From Paenibacillus sp. RC67 (GTDB taxonomy: Bacteria > Bacillota > Bacilli > Paenibacillales > NBRC-103111), in NCBI RefSeq assembly GCF_030020805.1, contig NZ_CP125098.1, positions 4,549,501 to 4,613,500 of the forward strand: a stretch of 64,000 bases of DNA, given 5' to 3'. The translations under genes and the position numbers were made by a program. The notes beneath the pieces were generated by a model. It was not told where the DNA came from. It did no database searches and worked only from the letters and a program-made list of their open reading frames with translations. This document shows, in pieces, positions 45,658 through 53,621 of the stretch. Numbering within the stretch: position 1 is the stretch's first letter; every line of letters starts with the position of its first letter.

Positions 45658-45676
45658 TTGTGACAATTTATCACAA
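45658..45676 (-). promoter_or_regulatory. Possible redox-regulator site upstream of the cupredoxin gene
   Basis: TTGTGA-CAATTTA-TCACAA, a perfect 6-bp dyad about 105-122 bases before the start. It resembles Rex or Fnr sites, but the spacer is seven bases rather than six. Confidence 0.35.
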
Positions 45677-45711
45677 TTCGTTTCTTCAGATATTCTAACA
45701 CAACTTTTTAC

Positions 45712-45753
45712 AAAAACAAAAAGCCCCTCCACAACCTTTGGAGACGAGCCAAT
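45712..45753 (-). terminator. Probable terminator of the yvyF-like gene
   Basis: Minus strand CTCCA-AAGGTTG-TGGAG within a longer imperfect GGCTC/GGGCT stem, then TTTTTGTTTTT. Confidence 0.75.
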
Positions 45754-45772
45754 TGCAACCCATTCTATTTTA

Positions 45773-46174
45773 TCAACGACCTCGATTGATGCTGTAATAG
45801 CCTGTACCTTTCGAAGCCTTTTTGGCTTCTTTAGCCTGAAGCTCTCGAATATCGCGAGACAATCTGCTGCTGCAAGGAAAGCATAAGTGATGCTGACGGA
45901 TCGGAGATCCACAGCTGTTGCAGGAATAAGTCAAATATGGAAAATCCGCTACGGATAAACGATTATCTTTAATCCATTGGGTCAGGAGATGCTTGCTGAC
46001 TCCTGTCGCGTTTCTCAATTGTTCCGTCGTAGCTTTACGGTTATGGAGCATGAATCGGTAACACGCCTCGAATTCTTTATCCATGGTATGGATACAGTCC
46101 ATACACATATTACGCAGGTTTCTTTGAAATACTTTGCCGCATCCCGGACAATTGGCCACCGCCAAAATACTCAT
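45773..46174 (-). CDS. yvyF: Flagellar-region zinc-finger protein (YvyF/TIGR03826 type)
   Basis: A protein of 133 residues: ANCPGCGKVFQ and MCMDC form a first zinc site, a helical HTH-like middle follows (TTEQLRNATGVSKHLLTQWIKDNRLS), then CNSCGSPIRQHHLCFPC as second zinc site and a basic tail. This layout fits the flagellar-operon protein YvyF. The ATG at 46174 has GGAAG eight bases upstream. It normally sits with flgM and flgK genes, but here stands alone. Confidence 0.82.
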   Translation of the reverse strand: MSILAVANCPGCGKVFQRNLRNMCMDCIHTMDKEFEACYRFMLHNRKATTEQLRNATGVSKHLLTQWIKDNRLSVADFPYLTYSCNSCGSPIRQHHLCFPCSSRLSRDIRELQAKEAKKASKGTGYYSINRGR

Positions 46175-46366
46175 CGCCACCACTTCCCAACCTAGTATGT
46201 AAGTACTTTGTGCCTAGATTATAGCATGAAAGAACTACCGATAATAGGTCTAATTTCACAACCGTGGAACATCCCTTCAGCGCCTTAGTTCTATGTATAT
46301 GCGAGACAGAAGCTTGTCATACTATAAATTGTCTTACCAGATTTCATTGGCTCGGAGGTGACGAGA

Positions 46367-46453
46367 ATGTCGGACAAACAACAAGGCCATGCTAACCAAA
46401 ATACAACAACCCGTACGAGCGACAAAGGCTCTAAAAAATCGAATAAACGCTAA
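46367..46453 (+). CDS. Tiny hydrophilic protein, 28 residues
   Basis: ATG at 46367 with GGAGGTG seven bases upstream, reading MSDKQQGHANQNTTTR, then a lysine- and serine-rich end and TAA. Composition (Gln, Asn, Thr, Lys, Ser; no large hydrophobics) recalls minor small acid-soluble spore proteins, but I cannot match a family. The strong SD and clean stop argue that it is translated. Confidence 0.5.
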   Translation: MSDKQQGHANQNTTTRTSDKGSKKSNKR

Positions 46454-46471
46454 TTGATCTTTTGGGTATGA

Positions 46472-46533
46472 GAAAAAAGACTGCCGGCCTACAGTTCTGC
46501 TTTTATTAGCAGCGCCGTAGGGCCAGCAGTCTA
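46472..46533 (-). terminator. Long-stem terminator of the 48 kb two-component operon
   Basis: Minus strand AGACTGCTGGCCCTACGGC pairs with its partner ending GTAGGCCGGCAGTCT, followed by TTTTTTCTC. It overlaps the last bases of the kinase gene. Confidence 0.9.
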
Positions 46534-48030
46534 TTCGTTCTTGTGTTCAACTAATCCAGCAGGCAGCTCATCAGGTATGAGCACATGAAATGCACTCCCT
46601 TTACCTTCCTCGCTTTCAACCGCTATCGTACCGCCATGAAGATCAATAATTGTCTTGGTGATGGATAAGCCCAGACCTGCTCCTCCATATTTCCGCGCAC
46701 GAGAAGTATCGATGCGATAAAACCTGTCAAATAAGTTGGGTAAGTGCTCTTCGGGAATACCCGATCCGTTATCCCTTACGGTTAGTTGGACTCCTCCCGA
46801 AACGGTGGCTGTACTGACATCTATATGTCCAGCCGTTGCACTCGTATGCTGTACCGCATTATGGAATAAATTCAGTACGACCTGCTTCATTTTATCCTGA
46901 TCAAAAATACATTTCGACAGAGGCTGAAGATCAAAGCTTACCTTTCGATCTCCTGCTAAAAGAAGAAGCTGTGGCTCCATGCTAAGAATAACCTCATCTA
47001 GCATTCCTGTCTGCATTTCCGCTGTTGGCGTACGATCAAGCCGTGCCAACATGAGAAGATCCTGCACCAGTTTGTTAATTCTTTCGGATTCAGAATACAT
47101 GCTGGTCAACGCTTTGTGAAGCTGCTCCGGCTGATTGACAGCTCCGCGCAGCAATATTTCCAGGAAACCGTGAATAGAGGTTAACGGTGTCCTAAGTTCA
47201 TGCGATGCGTCAGCAATAAATCGGCGCATCCTTTCCTTCGCTTCCTTCTCGGCTTCGAATGAGGCCTCCAGCCTCTCCAGCATCCGATTGAAAGATATCG
47301 ATAGTCTGTCAATCTCCAGCTGATTTTGCCTGCTTGGCAGCCTTTCATCAAGATTGCCCGCATCAATCTTTTCTACAGTTCCAACCATCTTGGACAATGG
47401 AACCAAGGTGCGTTTTAGAACCGGTATAAAGGTTAGCAAACCAAAAATTAAAGCAATTAACGAAAGACCCATAAAGGTAACCAACTGGAGCAGCAGCACA
47501 TCCTTCAATGGTGCCGTTCCCGTGTTAACCTGAGCAAGCCCGTAGATCTTACCTCGATTGACAATCGGTTGAAGAACGACCAGTTGTTCCACTCCATTGT
47601 CATCTTGAACGATTTTGTAATTGAGCTCGGGCTTCATATTCATCGCTTCCAGATACTCCTGCTGAGAGAGCTTCACCGTTGTACCGGTCTCAGGAGGATC
47701 GACAATCAGTTTATAATTGCCGTCTGTATCGACAAAAGCTACCGATGAATCCTGTGAAAAAAATAACAGCCGCATCGGTGGGTCCCTTCTTGGCCCCTGC
47801 TGTGGTTCCTTGTTCATATTTGGCCATGCTTCACGAGGAATGGACATAATCTGGCTTTGAATGCTCTCCGCCTTGTTTTTAAATACGAATTGCTGCATGA
47901 ATAAGTACTGGAAAATACCGATAAGCAGCAGCAATCCGGCCAGTATTAACAGGGAGCGGGACAAAAGCTGATATCGTAAGGAACGGGGCGCGAACAGCCT
48001 GGCGAACCGTTTCAGAACGCTGCGTTTCAT
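46531..48030 (-). CDS. Sensor histidine kinase, OmpR-type partner
   Basis: A 499-residue kinase with two membrane helices (about 27-47 and 182-205), an extracytoplasmic domain between them, HAMP, HisKA with DASHELRTPLTS (His277), and HATPase_c with NAVQH, DNGSGIPEEH and GAGLGLS. It resembles CssS/ArlS-like kinases. Its ATG overlaps the regulator's stop (ATGA). The signal is unknown; position suggests control of the divergent glycosylation operon. Confidence 0.9.
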   Translation of the reverse strand: MKRSVLKRFARLFAPRSLRYQLLSRSLLILAGLLLLIGIFQYLFMQQFVFKNKAESIQSQIMSIPREAWPNMNKEPQQGPRRDPPMRLLFFSQDSSVAFVDTDGNYKLIVDPPETGTTVKLSQQEYLEAMNMKPELNYKIVQDDNGVEQLVVLQPIVNRGKIYGLAQVNTGTAPLKDVLLLQLVTFMGLSLIALIFGLLTFIPVLKRTLVPLSKMVGTVEKIDAGNLDERLPSRQNQLEIDRLSISFNRMLERLEASFEAEKEAKERMRRFIADASHELRTPLTSIHGFLEILLRGAVNQPEQLHKALTSMYSESERINKLVQDLLMLARLDRTPTAEMQTGMLDEVILSMEPQLLLLAGDRKVSFDLQPLSKCIFDQDKMKQVVLNLFHNAVQHTSATAGHIDVSTATVSGGVQLTVRDNGSGIPEEHLPNLFDRFYRIDTSRARKYGGAGLGLSITKTIIDLHGGTIAVESEEGKGSAFHVLIPDELPAGLVEHKNE

Positions 48031-48710
48031 GGCAAATCGACCCTATACCCGGCGCCACGCAGCGTGCGAATCAGCCGGTGCTCCTTATCATTCAATTTGT
48101 CCCTGAGCGATCGGATATACACTTCGACTATATTTTCTTCCCCGCCGAAATCATAGCCCCATACCTTGTCCAAAATTTTGCTTTTACTAAGCACCAGTCC
48201 ATGGTTAATAACGAGAAATGAAAGCAGCTCATACTCTGTCGGTGATAGCTCCAAAACCCGATTGTCGTAACTGATTTCCTTGCGACGGTCATCGATTCGG
48301 AAAGGTCCTATAGCAACCTCCCCTAGTAAATTCGGAAAATGATTGCGGATTCTTGCATGGATGCGCGCGAGAAGTTCTTCAAAGCTGAATGGCTTCGACA
48401 TATAGTCATCCGCACCCAACGTAAGGCCTTTGACCCGATCTTCAACCTCTTCTTTTGCCGTCAGCATGATGACTGCAATATTTTCCGTTTTTTTGAGCAT
48501 TCGGCACACTTCAAAGCCGTCCATACCAGGCATCATGACATCGAGTATCGCAATATGTGGCTGGAACTGCCTTGCTGCGTTAATAGCTGCAAAGCCGTCC
48601 ATCGCAGTTTCCACCTCGAAGCCTTCATTGGATAAGCCTAGCTCCAAAAATTGCAGTATATTAGGCTCGTCATCTACGAGTAATATTTTAATTCCTTTTA
48701 GTTGATTCAT
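48027..48710 (-). CDS. OmpR-family response regulator
   Basis: A 227-residue regulator: receiver with VDDEPN, the phosphorylated Asp in AILDVMMPGMDG (about residue 55) and YMSKPFSFEE; winged-helix DNA-binding domain with LSPTEYELLSFLV and VEVYIRSLRDKL. It precedes its kinase. Four 11-bp-spaced repeats just upstream of the gene are candidate binding sites. Confidence 0.92.
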   Translation of the reverse strand: MNQLKGIKILLVDDEPNILQFLELGLSNEGFEVETAMDGFAAINAARQFQPHIAILDVMMPGMDGFEVCRMLKKTENIAVIMLTAKEEVEDRVKGLTLGADDYMSKPFSFEELLARIHARIRNHFPNLLGEVAIGPFRIDDRRKEISYDNRVLELSPTEYELLSFLVINHGLVLSKSKILDKVWGYDFGGEENIVEVYIRSLRDKLNDKEHRLIRTLRGAGYRVDLP

Positions 48711-48779
48711 CCTCTAATCCCCCCGGATTCCATTGTACACCATTTTATCCTTTATGCCTTCTTATTATCCTATTTCGAT

Positions 48780-48823
48780 CTGAAAACGATCTGAACGAAA
48801 GCTGAACGCCCGCTGAAAATAAT
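48780..48823 (+). promoter_or_regulatory. Four CTGAA direct repeats at exact 11-bp spacing
   Basis: CTGAA occurs at 48780, 48791, 48802 and 48813, between the divergent regulator and glycosyltransferase genes. Helically phased direct repeats are the usual target of OmpR-family regulators (such as PhoP boxes). Confidence 0.7.
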
Positions 48824-48972
48824 TCGCCTTTATCTTGTCCGTAAAAGGAGCCTATCTCTCAGCAAAGATTCAGCGGACACTCACGTTCAATTAAGGTTGC
48901 AGGTACATAATGTTGCCAAGAAAGTCAATCACCTAATGACAGCCAATACAGATCGGGAGTGAATGTATTCAT

Positions 48973-51159
48973 ATGAATCAACATCGGAATCGAAGCCAGC
49001 AAATAGACTTGGCTCTTATCCTTATAACCGCATTGTCCGCTTTTCTGAATATGTTCAATATCTGGAAAGAGAATTATGTAAATTCATACTACACCGCTGC
49101 GGTACAAAGCATGCTGCAAAGCTTCCATAATTTCTTCTACGCTTCCTTCGACCCTGCAGGATACGTAACCGTCGATAAGCCCCCAGTTACCTTCTGGGTT
49201 CAAACGATTAGCGCAGCCATCTTTGGACTGCACGGGTGGAGCGTTATCCTCCCTCAAGCTTTAGCAGGCATAGGGTCGGTATTATTGATTTATTTTTTAC
49301 TAAAACCGACTTTCGGGAGAGCTGCTGCTCGCATTGGCGCTTTGGTCATGGCTTGCACCCCCGTAGCTACGGCCGTCGCTAGAACGAACAATGTCGATAG
49401 CTTACTTGTATTCACTCTTCTCCTTGCTGCATGGATGCTGTTCAGGGCTGTTAGGCATCAGCAAGCTTGGTGGATATTAGCCGCCTTTGCCGTCATTGGC
49501 ATCGGCTTCAATATGAAGATGATGCAGGCTTATATGGTTGTGCCCGCGTTCGGTCTCTTTTATCTGCTTGCTTTTAAAGTGAATTGGAAAAAGAAAATCA
49601 GCCTGTTGGCAGGAGCGGCCGCCGTCTTGCTGCTCGTATCCATGTCGTGGCCTGTCATTGTAGACTCCATTCCTAAGGAGGATCGTCCTTATATCGGAAG
49701 CAGCCAAACGAATTCGGTTCTTGAGCTTGCATTCGGCTATAACGGGATTCAAAGGTTGACAGGGAGAAATGGCGGAGGCGCCGGAAAGAACGATGGAGCT
49801 CCAAATAGCAATGTCTCTGATCGGCTGCAAGGGCAGCCTGGAGACCGTACAGGCACTCCACAGCCACAAGGGTCAACAGAGTCCGGCAGCAGTACTGGGA
49901 TGTCACCTAACCGGTCTGACGGGAATACTGGCAATTCTCAACCATCAAAACGCACTGAAGGGGCATATAGTTCATCTCAACCACAAAGACAGCCGGATGG
50001 AGCGATGCAGTACAGAAATGATTCTCGCGGCGAAATGCCTAATCCTGGAGATGGTGGAAACGGTGGTGTTGGTGGACCAATGGGCGGTGGCGGACCTGAC
50101 GGTGGCGGCATGTTTGGAACTGGCAGCCCTGGACCTCTACGCTTGTTCCAGTCCGGATTATCAGGACAAATCAGCTGGCTCATTCCTTTTACCGCATTAG
50201 GTTGTATCGGGCTACTTGCGGGTATCCGCAGAAAAACAAGCCTTACACCTCGGCACAAAGAAACGTTCTTTTGGCTGGCCTGGCTCATTCCTGGAATGAT
50301 TTTCTTCAGTATCGCTGGTTTCTTTCATCAATATTATCTCACCATGCTGGCACCTCCTATTGCAGCCCTTACGGGCGCTGGCTGGGCCACCCTATGGAGC
50401 ATGTATAAGCAAAGAAAGGGTTGGACTTCATGGCTGCTGCCAGCCGCAGTTCTTGCCACTACCGCAATGGAAGTCGTTATTTTATATGAGAACATCCAAT
50501 CCATCCATGCTGCATGGTTGTATGTGGTCGGGGCAGCAGGCTTGATTATAACCCTAGTACTCGTTCTGATAAGACAACAAAACAAGCCGTACACCTATTA
50601 CGCCGCACTGGCCAGCTTGTTTATCCTATTGGCAGCTCCATTGTACTGGACAGCTACTCCAATTATTTACGGACAAAACAGCAAGCTGCCTCAAGCAGGA
50701 CCGCAAGCTTCGAGTAGCGGTCGCGGAGGAATGCAATTTGGCGGAGACGAACAAATCAATGCTGGACTGCTATCATACGTCACTAGTCATAATACGGGCG
50801 AAACCTTTTTATTCGGAACGACCAACGCAACAACAGCGGCTCCATATATCATCGAGTCCAGTAAAGCCGTGATGGCAATGGGCGGATACAGCGGTTCTGA
50901 TCCTATTATGACGTTAGACAGAATGAAAAAGCTGGTTGCCGATAAACAAATCAAATATTTCTTGCTCCCCTCGACCGGAGGATTTGGCGGAGGACCTGGA
51001 GGGTCAGGCGGCAGCTCGGAAGTGCTTCAATGGATTAAGGACAACAGTGAGATTGTTCCCCAAACCGAATGGCAATCCGGGAATGCATCCATTTCCGAGA
51101 ATCGAGCCTTCGGCAGAAACGATAATTTAACCCTTTATGAAATAAAAACAACTCAATAA
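48973..51159 (+). CDS. ykcB: GT-C glycosyltransferase, PMT/ArnT-like (YkcB type)
   Basis: A 728-residue polytopic membrane enzyme, GT39/PMT_2 type, using a polyprenyl-phosphate sugar to glycosylate an acceptor outside the membrane. YTAAVQSMLQSFHNFFYASFDP contains the first-loop acidic site, followed by DKPPVTFWVQ and ARTNNVDSLL. A Gly/Pro/Gln/Ser-rich low-complexity stretch (about 258-385) splits the membrane domain; more helices and a globular C-terminal domain follow. The SD (GGGAG) is 13 bases away, so initiation may be weak. First gene of a four-gene operon. Confidence 0.88.
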   Translation: MNQHRNRSQQIDLALILITALSAFLNMFNIWKENYVNSYYTAAVQSMLQSFHNFFYASFDPAGYVTVDKPPVTFWVQTISAAIFGLHGWSVILPQALAGIGSVLLIYFLLKPTFGRAAARIGALVMACTPVATAVARTNNVDSLLVFTLLLAAWMLFRAVRHQQAWWILAAFAVIGIGFNMKMMQAYMVVPAFGLFYLLAFKVNWKKKISLLAGAAAVLLLVSMSWPVIVDSIPKEDRPYIGSSQTNSVLELAFGYNGIQRLTGRNGGGAGKNDGAPNSNVSDRLQGQPGDRTGTPQPQGSTESGSSTGMSPNRSDGNTGNSQPSKRTEGAYSSSQPQRQPDGAMQYRNDSRGEMPNPGDGGNGGVGGPMGGGGPDGGGMFGTGSPGPLRLFQSGLSGQISWLIPFTALGCIGLLAGIRRKTSLTPRHKETFFWLAWLIPGMIFFSIAGFFHQYYLTMLAPPIAALTGAGWATLWSMYKQRKGWTSWLLPAAVLATTAMEVVILYENIQSIHAAWLYVVGAAGLIITLVLVLIRQQNKPYTYYAALASLFILLAAPLYWTATPIIYGQNSKLPQAGPQASSSGRGGMQFGGDEQINAGLLSYVTSHNTGETFLFGTTNATTAAPYIIESSKAVMAMGGYSGSDPIMTLDRMKKLVADKQIKYFLLPSTGGFGGGPGGSGGSSEVLQWIKDNSEIVPQTEWQSGNASISENRAFGRNDNLTLYEIKTTQ

Positions 51160-51192
51160 TAAATAACTATCCTTTCAAAGGAGGTTGAGAAA

Positions 51193-52176
51193 ATGGATAC
51201 ACGTATTCGTTATTCCATAGTCGTTCCTGTCTATAACGAAGAAGCCGTCATCCACGAGACATACCGGCGGCTCAAAACCGTAATGAACCGTACTGGCGAA
51301 ACCTACGAGCTTCTGTTCGTCAACGACGGCAGCCGAGATAATACGGCCGCTATCCTAATGGAATACAGTCAATTGGACGATACAGTCAAACTCATCGATT
51401 TCTCAAGAAATTTCGGTCATCAGATCGCTATAACGGCAGGAATGGATTACTCATCAGGAGAAGCCGTCGTCGTCATTGACGCAGACCTGCAGGACCCGCC
51501 GGAGCTGATCTTACAAATGATCTCCAAATGGAAAGAAGGCTTCGACGTCATCTACGCCAAACGAACGAAGCGTAAAGGTGAAACCTACTTCAAAAAGCTG
51601 ACCGCTCGCCTCTTCTATCGGCTCCTCAGCGCATCAACCGATATCGCGATTCCCATCGATACAGGCGACTTTCGGCTGTTGGACCGCAGAGTTTGCGACG
51701 AGATGAAACGAATTCCGGAAAGTAACCGATTCGTCCGTGGGCTGGTCAGTTGGGTAGGGTTTCGGCAAACCGCGATTGAGTATGAACGGGATGAACGTCT
51801 TGCGGGCGAAACCCATTATCCGCTCAAAAAAATGCTAAAGCTAAGCTTGGATGGAATCACCTCGTTTTCCTATAAGCCACTGAAGCTGGCAAGCTATTTA
51901 GGGTTTATCCTATCCATATCCGGATTCATCTACATGCTGTATGTCTTGTATGCCAAGCTTTTTACTGACGCTGCTATCCCTGGTTGGACATCCATTACGA
52001 TCATTCAGCTCTTCTTTAACGGCTTTATTCTTATCATGCTGGGGATCGTAGGTGAATACATCGGACGTATTTATGATGAAACCAAAGGTCGTCCCTTGTA
52101 CATTGTGCGCAAAAGCTATGGTGTCGAGATGAAAGATGGCGATCTGAACAAGAGGACGGGATCGCGTTATGAGTAA
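51193..52176 (+). CDS. ykcC: Polyprenyl-phosphate glycosyltransferase (GT2, YkcC/CsbB type)
   Basis: Makes undecaprenyl-phosphate sugar on the inner face of the membrane. GT2 domain with SIVVPVYNEE, DGSRDNT, DADLQDPPE and DTGDFRLLDR; two C-terminal membrane helices (about 230-250 and 265-288). It is 327 residues. The ATG at 51193 has AAAGGAGG upstream. It shares an operon with a flippase and a GT-C enzyme, the full set of a three-component system. Confidence 0.94.
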   Translation: MDTRIRYSIVVPVYNEEAVIHETYRRLKTVMNRTGETYELLFVNDGSRDNTAAILMEYSQLDDTVKLIDFSRNFGHQIAITAGMDYSSGEAVVVIDADLQDPPELILQMISKWKEGFDVIYAKRTKRKGETYFKKLTARLFYRLLSASTDIAIPIDTGDFRLLDRRVCDEMKRIPESNRFVRGLVSWVGFRQTAIEYERDERLAGETHYPLKKMLKLSLDGITSFSYKPLKLASYLGFILSISGFIYMLYVLYAKLFTDAAIPGWTSITIIQLFFNGFILIMLGIVGEYIGRIYDETKGRPLYIVRKSYGVEMKDGDLNKRTGSRYE

Positions 52177-52576
52177 GCCACTGCAGCGTTTAGTCCGATT
52201 CAGTATCGTTGGTGTGATGAATTCCGGAATTGATTTATCCGTATTTGCACTGCTCAGCTATTTGGGTACCCATTACTTAATCGCCCAATGTATTTCTTTC
52301 TTATGCGGCGTGTTGAACAGCTATACGTTTAACCGCTCCTGGACGTTTCAACAAAAAGGGAAAGTCGATAAACGCGAATTCACCAAATTTTTCATGCTCA
52401 ATTTAGTCGTACTGCTCTTTACCTCATGGGTGCTGTCCATTTTATATACCGAGGCGAGCCTACCGCTCCTAATTTGCAAATTGGCGTCTGCTGTTTCCGG
52501 TGCATTCCTTAATTTTGCCGGCAGCCGATTGTGGGTGTTTCGATTATCGAGAGAAAAAAAGGAGGGAATTTTATGA
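52169..52576 (+). CDS. gtrA: GtrA family membrane protein (lipid-sugar flippase)
   Basis: A 135-residue protein with four membrane helices and the GtrA signature: FSIVGVMNSGIDLSVFALL, CGVLNSYTFNRSWTF, LNFAGSRLWVF. Proposed to flip polyprenyl-phosphate sugar across the membrane. It overlaps ykcC by eight bases and galU by ATGA. Confidence 0.93.
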   Translation: MSKPLQRLVRFSIVGVMNSGIDLSVFALLSYLGTHYLIAQCISFLCGVLNSYTFNRSWTFQQKGKVDKREFTKFFMLNLVVLLFTSWVLSILYTEASLPLLICKLASAVSGAFLNFAGSRLWVFRLSREKKEGIL

Positions 52577-53496
52577 AAATTAGAAAAGCCGTTATTCCTG
52601 CTGCAGGATTAGGGACCCGATTTCTCCCTGCTACCAAAGCACAGCCCAAAGAAATGCTTCCCATTGTAGATAAGCCTGCTATTCAATATATTGTAGAAGA
52701 AGCCGTCCAATCCGGAATTGAAAGTATCATTATAGTTACGGGGCGCAATAAGAAATCGATAGAGGATCATTTCGATAAATCATTCGAGCTGGAGCAAGCC
52801 TTGCTGGAAAAAGGGAAGCTGGACGTATTAAGCGAGGTTCAGCGCATTTCCAATATGGCAACTATACACTATATCCGGCAAAAAGAACCACTAGGATTAG
52901 GACATGCCATCTTGTGCGCCCAGCAGTTTATAGGCGACGAGCCGTTTGCTGTTCTTCTTGGCGATGACATTATGGTATCCGAAACTCCTGCACTCCAGCA
53001 AATGATTCATGTGTATGAGGCGTTCGATGCACAGGTCATCGGCGTACAACAAGTCGAAGCGGCTGAGGTCAATAAATACGGCATTATCGCTCCGTCCAGC
53101 CAGCATCATCAAGTGTATGAAGTACAGGATCTGGTCGAGAAGCCTGATCCGGGCTCTGCTCCCTCTACTATTGCCATTATGGGAAGATATATATTGAAGC
53201 CATCGATTTTCTCTTATCTCGAACGGATTGATCGAGGCGCCGGGAACGAGTTCCAGCTGACGGATGCACTTCGTGAAGCATGCAGGGAAGAACAATTGTT
53301 GGCTTTGGATTTACTAGCAAACCGCTATGATATCGGGGATAAATTAGGTTACATGAAAGCTATAGCAGAAATCGGCTTACAACGTGAAGAACTGCGCCCT
53401 CAGCTGCTTTCCTACTTGCAGCAGTTATTGAATCGCGAGTCGGAGAAGGAAGGGTTGAAATTACGGTTCCACAATGGTTCCGTAGAGGTGTATTGA
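52573..53496 (+). CDS. galU: UTP--glucose-1-phosphate uridylyltransferase
   Basis: Makes UDP-glucose. AVIPAAGLGTRFLPATKAQPKEMLP is the nucleotide site, with LGLGHAI, VLLGDDI, LVEKP and GNEFQLTDAL. The ATG at 52573 (307 residues) overlaps the gtrA stop and has AGGAGGG upstream. It probably feeds sugar donor to YkcC. Other gene copies may exist elsewhere. Confidence 0.95.
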   Translation: MKIRKAVIPAAGLGTRFLPATKAQPKEMLPIVDKPAIQYIVEEAVQSGIESIIIVTGRNKKSIEDHFDKSFELEQALLEKGKLDVLSEVQRISNMATIHYIRQKEPLGLGHAILCAQQFIGDEPFAVLLGDDIMVSETPALQQMIHVYEAFDAQVIGVQQVEAAEVNKYGIIAPSSQHHQVYEVQDLVEKPDPGSAPSTIAIMGRYILKPSIFSYLERIDRGAGNEFQLTDALREACREEQLLALDLLANRYDIGDKLGYMKAIAEIGLQREELRPQLLSYLQQLLNRESEKEGLKLRFHNGSVEVY

Positions 53497-53548
53497 AAGA
53501 GGGATGCTAGAAGGATAGAAGAGCCTGAGCTATACAGCTGCAGCTAGC

Positions 53549-53594
53549 TTGCCTTCATCCTCACATCATCTGGATATATGAGCTATGAAGGCAA
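53549..53594. repeat. Inverted repeat between convergent galU and punA
   Basis: TTGCCTTCAT and ATGAAGGCAA, ten perfect base pairs around 26 bases. No T run follows on either strand, so a factor-independent terminator is doubtful. Confidence 0.6.
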
Positions 53595-53621
53595 ACCTGC
53601 ATACAGCTTGCTAAAGGTTAA

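Noticed and set aside
45658-45676. Firm call of a Rex operator
   Set aside because: The half-sites match, but the spacer is seven bases instead of six and no other Rex site was found for comparison; kept at low confidence.
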